Origin: a virus
Direction: 5' to 3' (one strand)
DNA length: 26,144 bases
Virus record (IMG/VR): IMGVR_UViG_3300021963_000572
Location: 1-26,144 of that record
In this document: piece after piece, positions 5,971 through 12,272 of the stretch
How the letters are laid out: each line of letters opens with the position of its first letter
Position numbering within the stretch: the stretch's first letter is position 1
Notes under the pieces: generated by a model
What the model saw: only the letters and a program-made list of their open reading frames with translations
Told to the model about the DNA's origin: nothing
Databases searched by the model: none
Program-made: the position numbers and the translations under genes

Positions 5971-8865
5971 TTATCTCGCTAACACATTAGAACTATTTGC
6001 TCTAGTTGCGTTGATTTGTTTTCTACCAAGCTCTTCAGTTTGACTCAGAAGTTTCCCCATAAACATATTTAATGTTTCTAGATTTTTAACAACATCATCT
6101 AGAGTAGCTGCTTTACTACCAGCTGCTGCTGCTGCTGGTGCTGCTGCTGGTGCTGCTGCTGGTGCAGCAGTTCCTGCTGCCGCAGGCCTAGTTTCATTAG
6201 TTTTGGTTTCACCTGCTTTCTTTTCTTCGACTGCTTTTGGTATTGCTGCCTGTGCAGATCTAAGTTGCGGGCCAAATCCTGGTAAATTAATTTTACCTAA
6301 ATCTAATGATTTAGCTTTTGGTTCAGCATCTACAGGAGTATATTCTTCTCCCGTTTCGGGATTGATCGCTTTTTTAGGAGAAGCTACTTTTTTCATTGCA
6401 CCTTCTAGGTCGCCAAATTCAGTGTCAACATTAGCTGCTACTTTGGCCATTGCTGCTTCCAAATCGCCAAATTCTGTATCCGGATACATGTCTTCGGCAG
6501 CACGTTTCATTGCACCGGCAAGATCACCGAATTCTGTATCAACGTCTTGTGCTACTTTGGCCATAGCACCTTCTAGATCTCCAAATTCGGTATCTGGGTA
6601 CATGTCTTCGGCAGCACGTTTCATTGCTCCAGCTAGATCACCAAATTCAGTGTCAACATCAGCTGCTACTTTGACCATCGCTGCTTCCAAATCGCCAAAT
6701 TCGTCAAGTGCTGGTAATTCTTCTAGTCCGCCGGCAAAGTCTAATAATTCATTATCAAAGTCTTCAGCTAATCCTTCAAAGCTAGAACTTATTCCCGTCA
6801 TAGCACTATCAATTACCGATGTTAATTGTTCTTTAGCTTTTTCAAATTCTTCCCATGCTGAATTTAATTCTTCGTCACTGCCTTCGTTCAACATCTTATT
6901 AACTTTGGCCAATGCTTCTTCTTTCTTAGCAATCGCTTCATCTATAGATGCTAACATTTTATCAGCAGAACTGGCAGCGCCTGCGCCAGGAGCAGCACTT
7001 ACTGTAGTAGAAATATCTTTAGAAATTTTATTTAAATCTAGTGTTTCTGTAGTTGGTTCCGTACTAGCTAAATCGTTCATACCTTTAGCAAAATCAGTCA
7101 TTCCTGTTGTCATAGATTTCATTGACATGCCAACTAGTTTTTCTAAATCTTGTGGTCTTACTACACCTTCCATACCATGTAATTCAACTAGTGTACCTTT
7201 GCCCCAATTTTCAAAAATATTGCCAGTCATTTCAAGTGAGCCGCCTTGGCGTCTAGCTGCTGGAGTTGCCGTTCCTCTATCTGTTTCAGGAAGTACTCCA
7301 ATTACTTTAACTTTTAATGTTGCTTTTTCTAATGCAGTTACAGTTGCATTGGCAGCTTCACTGGCTAGTTTTGTGCCACCGCCTATTATTCCGCCTGCTG
7401 CTTCTTCTTGGCGTTTTTTCAATTGTAAGGCACCTTCGCCTTCTCTTGGTTCTACTGTTACAGGTTGTTGTCCTCGTTCTGCGGCTCGTCTAATATTTCC
7501 ACCAAGTGTACCACCAGGACCACTAACTCTATCTAATGTTTCAGCAGCAGCAACACCAGTTCTTCTTGCTGCGCCTGCTATGCTCTCTCCTTGAGCATTT
7601 TCTGCCATAGCCGCTCCGGCTACGCCTGCTCTAATTTCTTGAGCAGCTCGTTGCGCTGCTACTACGCCTTGAGTTGCTCCGCTAACTTGCCGACCTCTAG
7701 CATCTACACCTTGTCGAGACAGTTCAATTTCATTACGCACTTTGGTCAATGCTTTGCCAAAATCTTCAGTGCTAGTTAACAGTCCAGGTTTCATTGATTT
7801 AGAAACTGCCATTACACTGTCATGAAGAGCCATATTATCTTCAACATTTTTCTTCATGATTGAGCCAGCAACACCCGCGGCATCACCTAGTGTGGCTAGT
7901 CTTAATAGTGTAGGATCTCTTTGATTTTTAGCATTAGCTGCATCTGCCTGTTTACTAGCAGCCTCAGCAGCTTTAATATTTCCTTCAGATAAAAATCTCA
8001 TCTGATCGCCAGTTTTTTGCGCTGCTTCTCCCATTAATGCATATTGTGTAGCAGCTTCGTTACTGGTCAGCGTTCCTGTGGCAAACATTTCTTTTGCCAT
8101 TTGCCCCATACCTCGTGCTTCAGCTTCAGCAAACTGTTTTTGGAACGCAGCGCGAGCAGCAGCTTCTGCTTCTGCACCTTGTTCGATACCAATCAATCTT
8201 AACTTTGCTTCTACCTGCCCGTCGGCTGCTCGTTTCTTAGCTTCTTCCATCTGCTGCTCACGATTTTTACCTGTGAGTTTAGCAATCATGTCCATTTCTT
8301 TGGCCAAGGCTTGTGCGCTTTCGTATGCCTGCTTTCTTCCCTGCTCAGTATCTTTAAATGTTGTTCGCTGTGTGCCTAGTTGAACTGCTAGTACTTCATT
8401 GAGATCTTTAGCAGTATAGCCCATATTTTGTAGCTGTTTTGAAAAATCTCCTTCAAAAAATCCTTTACTTACTTTGGCGAAAGCTTCTGTACCTCTTGTA
8501 ACAGATCCACCAAGGCCTGCTAGATTTTTTCCGTTTTGTGCAACTACATCAGCAAACTCGCCGAGACTCAATCGAGACTCGTGTGCTGCTGCGGTCATTC
8601 CAATAATGTCGTTACTAAAATTTGAACCAGTTTTACTTAAGCCTCGCCATGTATTAGTGCTTTCGCTAATTGTGTCAACAAAAGAGCTAGCATTGTCTTT
8701 AACCTTCTCCATTGCCGCCTTAAGATCAGCAGTTGTTAATGTTTGACTGCCAGACTCAGTTTTTGAAGGTGTAAATCCGCCGCCACTACCACCGCCTGAG
8801 ATGCCGCGATTTTTTAAAGCATTTTCAAAGGCTTTCTCAAGTTTATTATAGTCAATGTCAGCCAT
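5971..8865 (-). CDS. Putative tail tape-measure / tail-length protein
   Basis: A 964-aa, Ala/Glu/Lys-rich, mostly helical protein. The N-terminus (about 1-45) is Gly/Ser-rich; a long helical region with many AEAA/AKE segments follows to about 460. Near residues 553-570 is GTLVELHGMEGVVRPQDLEK, of a GxPVxLHGxE type that I associate with phage tape-measure proteins. Residues 722-828 form a tandem repeat with six EFGDL motifs, then comes an Ala/Pro linker (about 890-915) and a helical C-terminus. Tape-measure proteins set tail length and are ejected ahead of the DNA; in T4 the role belongs to gp29 (590 aa). I see no clear transmembrane helix. It precedes the portal gene and is divergent from the gp26-like chaperone candidate, which supports a tail role. 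Some other large virion protein remains possible. Confidence 0.6.
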   Translation of the reverse strand: MADIDYNKLEKAFENALKNRGISGGGSGGGFTPSKTESGSQTLTTADLKAAMEKVKDNASSFVDTISESTNTWRGLSKTGSNFSNDIIGMTAAAHESRLSLGEFADVVAQNGKNLAGLGGSVTRGTEAFAKVSKGFFEGDFSKQLQNMGYTAKDLNEVLAVQLGTQRTTFKDTEQGRKQAYESAQALAKEMDMIAKLTGKNREQQMEEAKKRAADGQVEAKLRLIGIEQGAEAEAAARAAFQKQFAEAEARGMGQMAKEMFATGTLTSNEAATQYALMGEAAQKTGDQMRFLSEGNIKAAEAASKQADAANAKNQRDPTLLRLATLGDAAGVAGSIMKKNVEDNMALHDSVMAVSKSMKPGLLTSTEDFGKALTKVRNEIELSRQGVDARGRQVSGATQGVVAAQRAAQEIRAGVAGAAMAENAQGESIAGAARRTGVAAAETLDRVSGPGGTLGGNIRRAAERGQQPVTVEPREGEGALQLKKRQEEAAGGIIGGGTKLASEAANATVTALEKATLKVKVIGVLPETDRGTATPAARRQGGSLEMTGNIFENWGKGTLVELHGMEGVVRPQDLEKLVGMSMKSMTTGMTDFAKGMNDLASTEPTTETLDLNKISKDISTTVSAAPGAGAASSADKMLASIDEAIAKKEEALAKVNKMLNEGSDEELNSAWEEFEKAKEQLTSVIDSAMTGISSSFEGLAEDFDNELLDFAGGLEELPALDEFGDLEAAMVKVAADVDTEFGDLAGAMKRAAEDMYPDTEFGDLEGAMAKVAQDVDTEFGDLAGAMKRAAEDMYPDTEFGDLEAAMAKVAANVDTEFGDLEGAMKKVASPKKAINPETGEEYTPVDAEPKAKSLDLGKINLPGFGPQLRSAQAAIPKAVEEKKAGETKTNETRPAAAGTAAPAAAPAAAPAAAAAGSKAATLDDVVKNLETLNMFMGKLLSQTEELGRKQINATRANSSNVLAR
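6367..6702 (-). repeat. Coding tandem repeat, three units of 38 aa with EFGDL motifs
   Basis: Inside the tape-measure-like gene, the codons for EFGDL recur with their 5' ends at 6702, 6648, 6588, 6534, 6474 and 6420. Spacing alternates strictly 54, 60, 54, 60, 54 bases. This makes a 114-bp super-unit of two related helical modules (one of 18 aa with AKVA, one of 20 aa ending MYPDT). Synonymous changes separate the copies, so they are not a very recent duplication. Confidence 0.9.
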
Positions 8866-8889
8866 TATTTTTTTCCTAAAATCTGCGTA

Positions 8890-8897
8890 TATAAATA
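8890..8897 (+). promoter_or_regulatory. T4-type late promoter TATAAATA for the gp26-like gene
   Basis: This is an exact TATAAATA, the T4 late promoter octamer read by gp55-bound RNA polymerase. It starts 36 bases before the ATG at 8926, a normal distance for a short leader. It faces away from the octamer at 8908-8915 on the other strand; the two overlap in transcription span and together drive the tail-chaperone and head operons. Confidence 0.8.
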
Positions 8898-8907
8898 ATA
8901 CTAACTA

Positions 8908-8915
8908 TATTTATC
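8908..8915 (-). promoter_or_regulatory. Late promoter GATAAATA for the tape-measure/head operon
   Basis: The minus strand reads GATAAATA, one base from the T4 late consensus and identical to the octamers at 17-24 and 22076-22083. It lies about 43 bases before the ATG at 8865 and is the only good late octamer ahead of the tightly packed 8865-to-85 gene run. It therefore probably drives the tape-measure-like gene, gp20 and perhaps the whole head cluster. Confidence 0.7.
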
Positions 8916-8925
8916 GAGATTAAAA

Positions 8926-9744
8926 ATGACTGGAAATCCATTACAAAAATACTTTAGACAACCAAAGATTTACATTCAATTGCCTAGCAAAGGTCTATTT
9001 TATAAAGAAGGCACACTTGCAGGGGATCATTCTAATGTGCCAATATATGCTATGACTGGTATGGATGAAATCTTAATGAAAACGCCTGATGCTCTGTTTA
9101 ACGGTGAAGCTACTATTAAACTGATCGAAAGCTGTTGTTCATATATTAAAGATGCACATGCTGTACCTAGTTTAGACATTGACGTTCTGTTAACTGCCAT
9201 TAGAATTGCTTCTTTTGGTGAGTCTATGTCAGTTACCCACACTTGCAAAAACTGCGGAACTGAAAACGAATATGACATAGATCTTACCAAAGTCATTGAA
9301 CATTATGCAGACAAACAGTATGATAATAGGCTAGGCATAAACGATATAACTGTCAATTTTAGACCGTTAAATTATCAAGAATTAACTGAATTTAATATGG
9401 AAAATTTTAAATTACAACGGTTACTTGGACAACTGGCCAATGTCAGTGACGACGAAAAACAAAAACATATTGATGCTGTCTATGAAAAATTAGGTCAAAT
9501 ACAAGCTCAATTGTTTTTATTAAGCATTGAATCAGTGCAAACTCCGGACACACTAGTATCTGAAAGAGATCATATTAGAGAATGGTTACTTAATTCTAAT
9601 AGAGATGATTATAGCAAGATAAAAGATCATCTAGAAAAAACCAAAGAGGCTTGGTCAATGCCCAATCATCAAGTTAAATGTTCTAATTGCGGAACAGAAG
9701 CTAGTATTGAAGTAGGATTGGATCAATCAAATTTTTTCGTTTAA
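8926..9744 (+). CDS. gp26-like baseplate hub assembly protein / tail chaperone
   Basis: A 272-aa protein of the T4 baseplate-protein family that aquatic T4-like phages list as gp26. It begins with IYIQLPSKGLFYKEGT (residues 15-30) and YAMTGMDEILMKTPDALFNG (41-60), then SFGESM. Two zinc-ribbon half-sites are visible, CKNCG at 107-111 and CSNCG at 252-256. In T4, genes 26 and 51 are needed to build the central hub. It has its own late promoter at 8890-8897 and a weak GAG ribosome site. The last codons, for NFFV, contain a -1 slippery heptamer at 9729-9735 that opens into the 9735-9971 frame. This suggests a short form of 272 aa and a fused form of 348 aa, like lambda gpG and gpGT. Family assignment is good; which T4 number applies is less certain. 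Confidence 0.8.
   Translation: MTGNPLQKYFRQPKIYIQLPSKGLFYKEGTLAGDHSNVPIYAMTGMDEILMKTPDALFNGEATIKLIESCCSYIKDAHAVPSLDIDVLLTAIRIASFGESMSVTHTCKNCGTENEYDIDLTKVIEHYADKQYDNRLGINDITVNFRPLNYQELTEFNMENFKLQRLLGQLANVSDDEKQKHIDAVYEKLGQIQAQLFLLSIESVQTPDTLVSERDHIREWLLNSNRDDYSKIKDHLEKTKEAWSMPNHQVKCSNCGTEASIEVGLDQSNFFV
9729..9735 (+). promoter_or_regulatory. Candidate -1 ribosomal frameshift site (A AAT TTT)
   Basis: In the gp26-like frame the bases read A AAT TTT, a perfect X XXY YYZ slippery heptamer, 6 bases before the in-frame TAA. A -1 slip moves both tRNAs onto AAA and TTT and continues into an open frame of 78 more codons. A purine-rich AGTAGGA (9711-9717) lies about 12 bases upstream, where Shine-Dalgarno-like stimulators sit in dnaX-type sites. 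I see no strong downstream hairpin. Confidence 0.65.
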
Positions 9745-9971
9745 GGTTACTGTCACTCGATAACTCTGGCATTGCTAACTATATTCAAAATTTAGACAAA
9801 GAATCAAAACAGATCAAAGACGAAATTTTTAGAATTAGCTGGTATATGCGAGGAGGTGTATCTAGTGAATCTCTGCTGCATTCATACTCATACGAAGATC
9901 GAATGATTATGAATGAAATTATCAAAGATAATATTGAAATTACTAAAAATTCTAGATTACCACTTATTTAG
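9735..9971 (+). CDS. Frameshift-encoded extension of the gp26-like protein (gp51-like small ORF)
   Basis: The frame lies -1 relative to the gp26-like gene and is open from 9711 to the TAG at 9969-9971. After a slip at 9729-9735 it adds 78 residues beginning FRLRLLSLDNSGIANYIQ. It continues with ISWYMRGG, the HSYSYEDRMIMNEIIKDNIE helix and KNSRLPLI. This matches the style of small proteins annotated as gp51 in aquatic T4-like phages, and of the second-frame domains of tail-assembly chaperones. No ATG, GTG or TTG precedes the conserved part; the first ATG is the Met of WYMRGG, mid-domain. It must therefore be reached by frameshifting, or by a rare start such as ATT at 9717. Its end overlaps the convergent 451-aa gene by 8 bases. 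Coding reality is strong; the mechanism is inferred. Confidence 0.7.
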   Translation, partial: FRLRLLSLDNSGIANYIQNLDKESKQIKDEIFRISWYMRGGVSSESLLHSYSYEDRMIMNEIIKDNIEITKNSRLPLI

Positions 9972-11319
9972 GATTGTATCTTGTGTAATCTCGTCCTGGA
10001 CGTTTAGGAATTCCTGCTGTTGGATCTGGTCTACCTAATAAATTAGCTCTATTTTTAATATCATCAAGTGTTGAGTTCATGACATCTTGATATCCTTCTG
10101 CATCAGTTATCTGAACTCCGTCTACATATATTATTTTAGGATTTTGTGGATTGCGTTGAACTTTCATAGCAACACCATACTTGTCGTCTGGTGATGTCGC
10201 AGAAGCAGGATCGTCAGGATCAGCTGCTGGCGGCTTAGGACCTGGCAATATTTGAGGAGCAGTTACTCCTAGCTTTTCTCCAGCAGCTTCAAGTCCTGCA
10301 TTTAAAATCCCAATGGCCGTATCAGTAGTCATTCCCAACCAATCTCTTAAAGTTCTAACAGGCAAATCAAGGAAACCTCCTGTTAGATAAGAAGCAAGTT
10401 TTTGCGCTTCTGGCATTTGAACAAATGTTGTAAATGCTATTTTTCTAGCAGGACTACCGTCAAATAATTTAGCTGCTGCCTGCACAGTTCCGCCAGGTAA
10501 TTTACCTACTAGTTCGGTAATTGCTGCCAACTGTCTACCTCCAACAGCATACCCGGCTCCTTTGCCTAATACTCCACCTACTATTTTAAAGAATGCACCA
10601 ACTTTATTAAGTAGACCAAATTGAACTGCTATTACTGCCGAAGCTTCTCCTAATAAAGCTATACGTTCTCTTTGAAGAAGCTCGTAGGCTTCTTCTGGAC
10701 CAGCATCACCAAATTTTGTTGTTTTGTCGCCGTCTAGGCAAGCCTGATATTCAATTTCTAACAGTTTGTATTTTTCGTACCACTCTCTTAAATAGTTAGC
10801 GGTAAACATTAAACTAACTGCTTCTAGCGCATATCTTGGAAGATTGCTTAAACCAGTTTCAGCAGCTTTTTTAGCTTTGGCTTTACGTTCTTCGTAACGC
10901 TTTTTAGCTGCTGCTCGACCTTCGGGGGTCCTTGCATTACGCATTTCTCGATCGTATTTTTCTTTGGCTTTTCGTCTAGCTTCTCTGTGTTTTTTAATCA
11001 CATGCTCTCGAATCCAATTACCTCCCCATTTTTTAGCTGCATCAGGGAATAACCTTGCTACTGCTCGACGACCTAATCTAGCTAGACCAGGAGTGAATAA
11101 TAGAGCTGCATCTATAAAAAGTTCGCCCCATTGTTCTTCTGTAACTGACTCAGGATCATCGCCGTATTGCTTGATAAAATTGTAAATGTCATAGGCACCC
11201 CAAGCAGCCATACCTACAGAAATTGCACTCACAATAGTGCCAATACCAATTCCTGCAATAACAGCAGCAGGTGCTACTTCATTAATCTGTTTTCTTTCGA
11301 GAATTTCGTAAACTTTCAT
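9964..11319 (-). CDS. Unknown 451-aa protein, candidate internal (co-ejected) head protein
   Basis: I do not recognise a family. The N-terminus MKVYEILERKQINE is followed by VAP. It resembles the T4 capsid-targeting sequence (MKTYQEFIAE in T4 internal proteins), and INE at 12-14 (or ILE at 6-8) would be a gp21 cleavage site. Next comes a long hydrophobic stretch (about residues 16-48) able to span a membrane, and a very basic helical region (about 110-155) rich in Arg, Lys and Ala. A second hydrophobic/Gly-rich stretch (about 226-262) follows, then a Pro/Asp linker and a basic C-terminus. No enzyme motif is evident. It lies alone between the hub-chaperone gene and the structured intergenic region, with no clear Shine-Dalgarno. 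The reading as a packaged, DNA-binding, membrane-active ejection protein is inference. Confidence 0.75.
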   Translation of the reverse strand: MKVYEILERKQINEVAPAAVIAGIGIGTIVSAISVGMAAWGAYDIYNFIKQYGDDPESVTEEQWGELFIDAALLFTPGLARLGRRAVARLFPDAAKKWGGNWIREHVIKKHREARRKAKEKYDREMRNARTPEGRAAAKKRYEERKAKAKKAAETGLSNLPRYALEAVSLMFTANYLREWYEKYKLLEIEYQACLDGDKTTKFGDAGPEEAYELLQRERIALLGEASAVIAVQFGLLNKVGAFFKIVGGVLGKGAGYAVGGRQLAAITELVGKLPGGTVQAAAKLFDGSPARKIAFTTFVQMPEAQKLASYLTGGFLDLPVRTLRDWLGMTTDTAIGILNAGLEAAGEKLGVTAPQILPGPKPPAADPDDPASATSPDDKYGVAMKVQRNPQNPKIIYVDGVQITDAEGYQDVMNSTLDDIKNRANLLGRPDPTAGIPKRPGRDYTRYNPK

Positions 11320-11337
11320 GATATCTTATTTATTTAA

Positions 11338-11357
11338 AGAAGAACTAACGTTCTTCT
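11338..11357 (-). other. 8-bp hairpin in the leader of the 451-aa gene
   Basis: AGAAGAAC and GTTCTTCT form a perfect 8-bp stem with a 4-base loop, ending 19 bases before the ATG at 11319. The start has no recognisable Shine-Dalgarno, so this hairpin and the next one upstream could affect translation or protect the 5' end. It is not a terminator: no T-run follows on either strand. Confidence 0.4.
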
Positions 11358-11437
11358 GTTCTTCGCTTGCGCTCGAACTATTTTTCTTTTTTTTCTAATG
11401 CGAAGCATTTAAATATTATCTAGATTGTGTAGTCACA

Positions 11438-11457
11438 CTTAGCCCGTTAGGGCTAAG
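11438..11457. other. Perfect 8-bp GC-containing hairpin in the intergenic region
   Basis: CTTAGCCC and GGGCTAAG enclose a GTTA tetraloop. Smaller hairpins flank it: a 4-bp stem with TAGT loop at 11427-11438 and AATGC/GCATT with a 3-base loop at 11397-11409. No T-run follows, so it does not look like an intrinsic terminator. On the minus strand all three would lie in the long leader between the promoter at 11496-11523 and the 451-aa gene. Confidence 0.5.
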
Positions 11458-11495
11458 AAACATTATCTGAGTTGCTAATGTCACACAGCGTTAGG

Positions 11496-11523
11496 ACTAT
11501 AAAATGTACAATATATTAAACAA
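11496..11523 (-). promoter_or_regulatory. Promoter-like sequence overlapping an operator-like repeat
   Basis: On the minus strand TTGTTT (11518-11523) and TATAGT (11496-11501) are 16 bases apart, close to a sigma-70 promoter. It points toward the 451-aa gene, about 175 bases downstream. The spacer and -35 box coincide with one copy of the 18-bp repeat (11505-11522), the usual layout for repression. It is weaker than the gp55 and gp47 promoters. Confidence 0.4.
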
Positions 11524-11553
11524 AACACAGGATTTTGTACAATATATTAAACA
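11505..11553. repeat. Two exact 18-bp direct repeats, operator-like
   Basis: TGTACAATATATTAAACA occurs at 11505-11522 and again at 11536-11553, identical over 18 bp and 31 bp apart (about three helical turns). Each copy is itself an imperfect palindrome: TGT, two bases, AATATATT, two bases, ACA. Paired palindromes on one DNA face beside a promoter are typical of repressor or activator binding. No regulator gene is visible in this window. Confidence 0.7.
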
Positions 11554-11560
11554 TTTTTAC

Positions 11561-11820
11561 GTAGGCGGTTGTCCGGTACCTACTCATCCCGTCTTATCAC
11601 AACGGCAGGCCTGTACTGATACGCTATCATCTGTACAGCCGTTAGGGAGTCACCCTTCTTTTAGCCTTTTTTAAATCTTTTCAAACAGCAAATCCGGTTG
11701 TATGTAGGCATATCCGAACATCGTCCTGTAAAGGATAGTTGCTATAAACTCACAACGGCGAGAGATTTCCTTACCCCGCGACATCACCAGGGATTTGGGC
11801 GTCCGAAATTAGCTGACGCT
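11561..11820. ncRNA. Candidate structured non-coding RNA, class unknown
   Basis: About 260 gene-free bases carry dense nested complementarity and look more GC-rich than the neighbouring genes. The best element is an extended hairpin at 11582-11650: ACT/AGT and CCC/GGG, then AACGG/CCGTT (11601-05/11639-43), CTGTAC/GTACAG (11611-16/11633-38) and TGATA/TATCA (11617-21/11625-29) with a CGC loop. Beside it are GTAGG/CCTAC with inner CGG/CCG (11561-11583). GTTGT/ACAAC encloses smaller stems (about 11697-11756), and GCGTC/GACGC lies at 11799-11819. I find no tRNA, tmRNA or group I intron core. Strand is undecided: on the minus strand it would be the 3' end of the early operon transcript, just after the GIY-YIG gene. 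Function is unknown. Confidence 0.5.
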
Positions 11821-11824
11821 GGCT

Positions 11825-12268
11825 TTAACCGTTTGATTTTGCCTGTGCTTGTTCTAGTAATCGCTGCCTGAGTATATTTGATCCGCCAATTCTACAGTTG
11901 ATAATACCGTTATAGTATTCATCTGTTTCAAGTACACGACGTTCAAACTGTTCTCTAGCCTCTAGATATGACATTTCTGCCTTACTCTTACAGTAATAAA
12001 GTATTTCTCTAGTGAAATTTTCTGGACCTAATTGTGCTACATCTGCCTGTAGTCTATCACTTGACCCCCAATAGTCACGCCAGTCGCTTTCAACAACTGA
12101 ACGTCTTTTGAGTTTTTTGCCTTTGAGAGGTGGCCGTGTTTTTTTAAATTGGGCTAATTTTTTGCCTATATACTTTTGTCCAGTGGTGAGATTTGTAATA
12201 AGATATACAAAACCTATGTAGCCTTCGGGTATGTCTTCTACTATTTGATCTTGATATTTCCACAACAT
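11825..12268 (-). CDS. GIY-YIG-like nuclease-domain protein
   Basis: A 147-aa protein with a GIY-YIG-type N-terminus: GFVYLITN at 19-26 and KYIGKK at 32-37. A basic loop (about 42-56), SDWRDYWGSS (61-70), NFTREIL (84-90) and YLEAREQFERRVL (101-113) with likely catalytic Glu103 follow, then NGIINCRIGG. Similar small proteins occur in many aquatic T4-like phages and are usually called putative endonucleases. GIY-YIG proteins cut DNA, in homing, repair or restriction. It starts 4 bases after the 83-aa gene, as last member of the gp55-47-46 run, so it is expressed early. There is no adjacent intron core or extra DNA-binding domain, so it may be a stand-alone nuclease rather than an intron homing enzyme. 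Its activity is inferred. Confidence 0.75.
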   Translation of the reverse strand: MLWKYQDQIVEDIPEGYIGFVYLITNLTTGQKYIGKKLAQFKKTRPPLKGKKLKRRSVVESDWRDYWGSSDRLQADVAQLGPENFTREILYYCKSKAEMSYLEAREQFERRVLETDEYYNGIINCRIGGSNILRQRLLEQAQAKSNG

Positions 12269-12272
12269 GCAC

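Noticed and set aside
6203-7594. 463-codon open frame on the plus strand opposite the tape-measure-like gene
   Set aside because: It is an antisense shadow: the Ala/Glu/Lys-rich real gene yields a stop-poor Ser/Ala/Pro-rich complement. It has no ribosome site or family motif and cuts across the repeat.
11327-11334. Minus-strand AATAAATA before the 451-aa gene as a late promoter
   Set aside because: It is 7 bases from the ATG and in a generally AT-rich stretch. The mRNA would be leaderless; possible but not supported.
11582-11820. Hammerhead or twister self-cleaving ribozyme
   Set aside because: CTGATAC and CTGACGC only partly match the hammerhead core CTGANGA, and the required GAAA and stems are not in place. 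The twister core could not be completed.
11320-11824. Group I intron or tRNA/tmRNA in the gene-free region
   Set aside because: A TATAGTCC string recalls the intron S element, but no matching upstream GACTA (R element) or P-Q pair is found and no split gene flanks it. No T-arm consensus or cloverleaf could be drawn on either strand.
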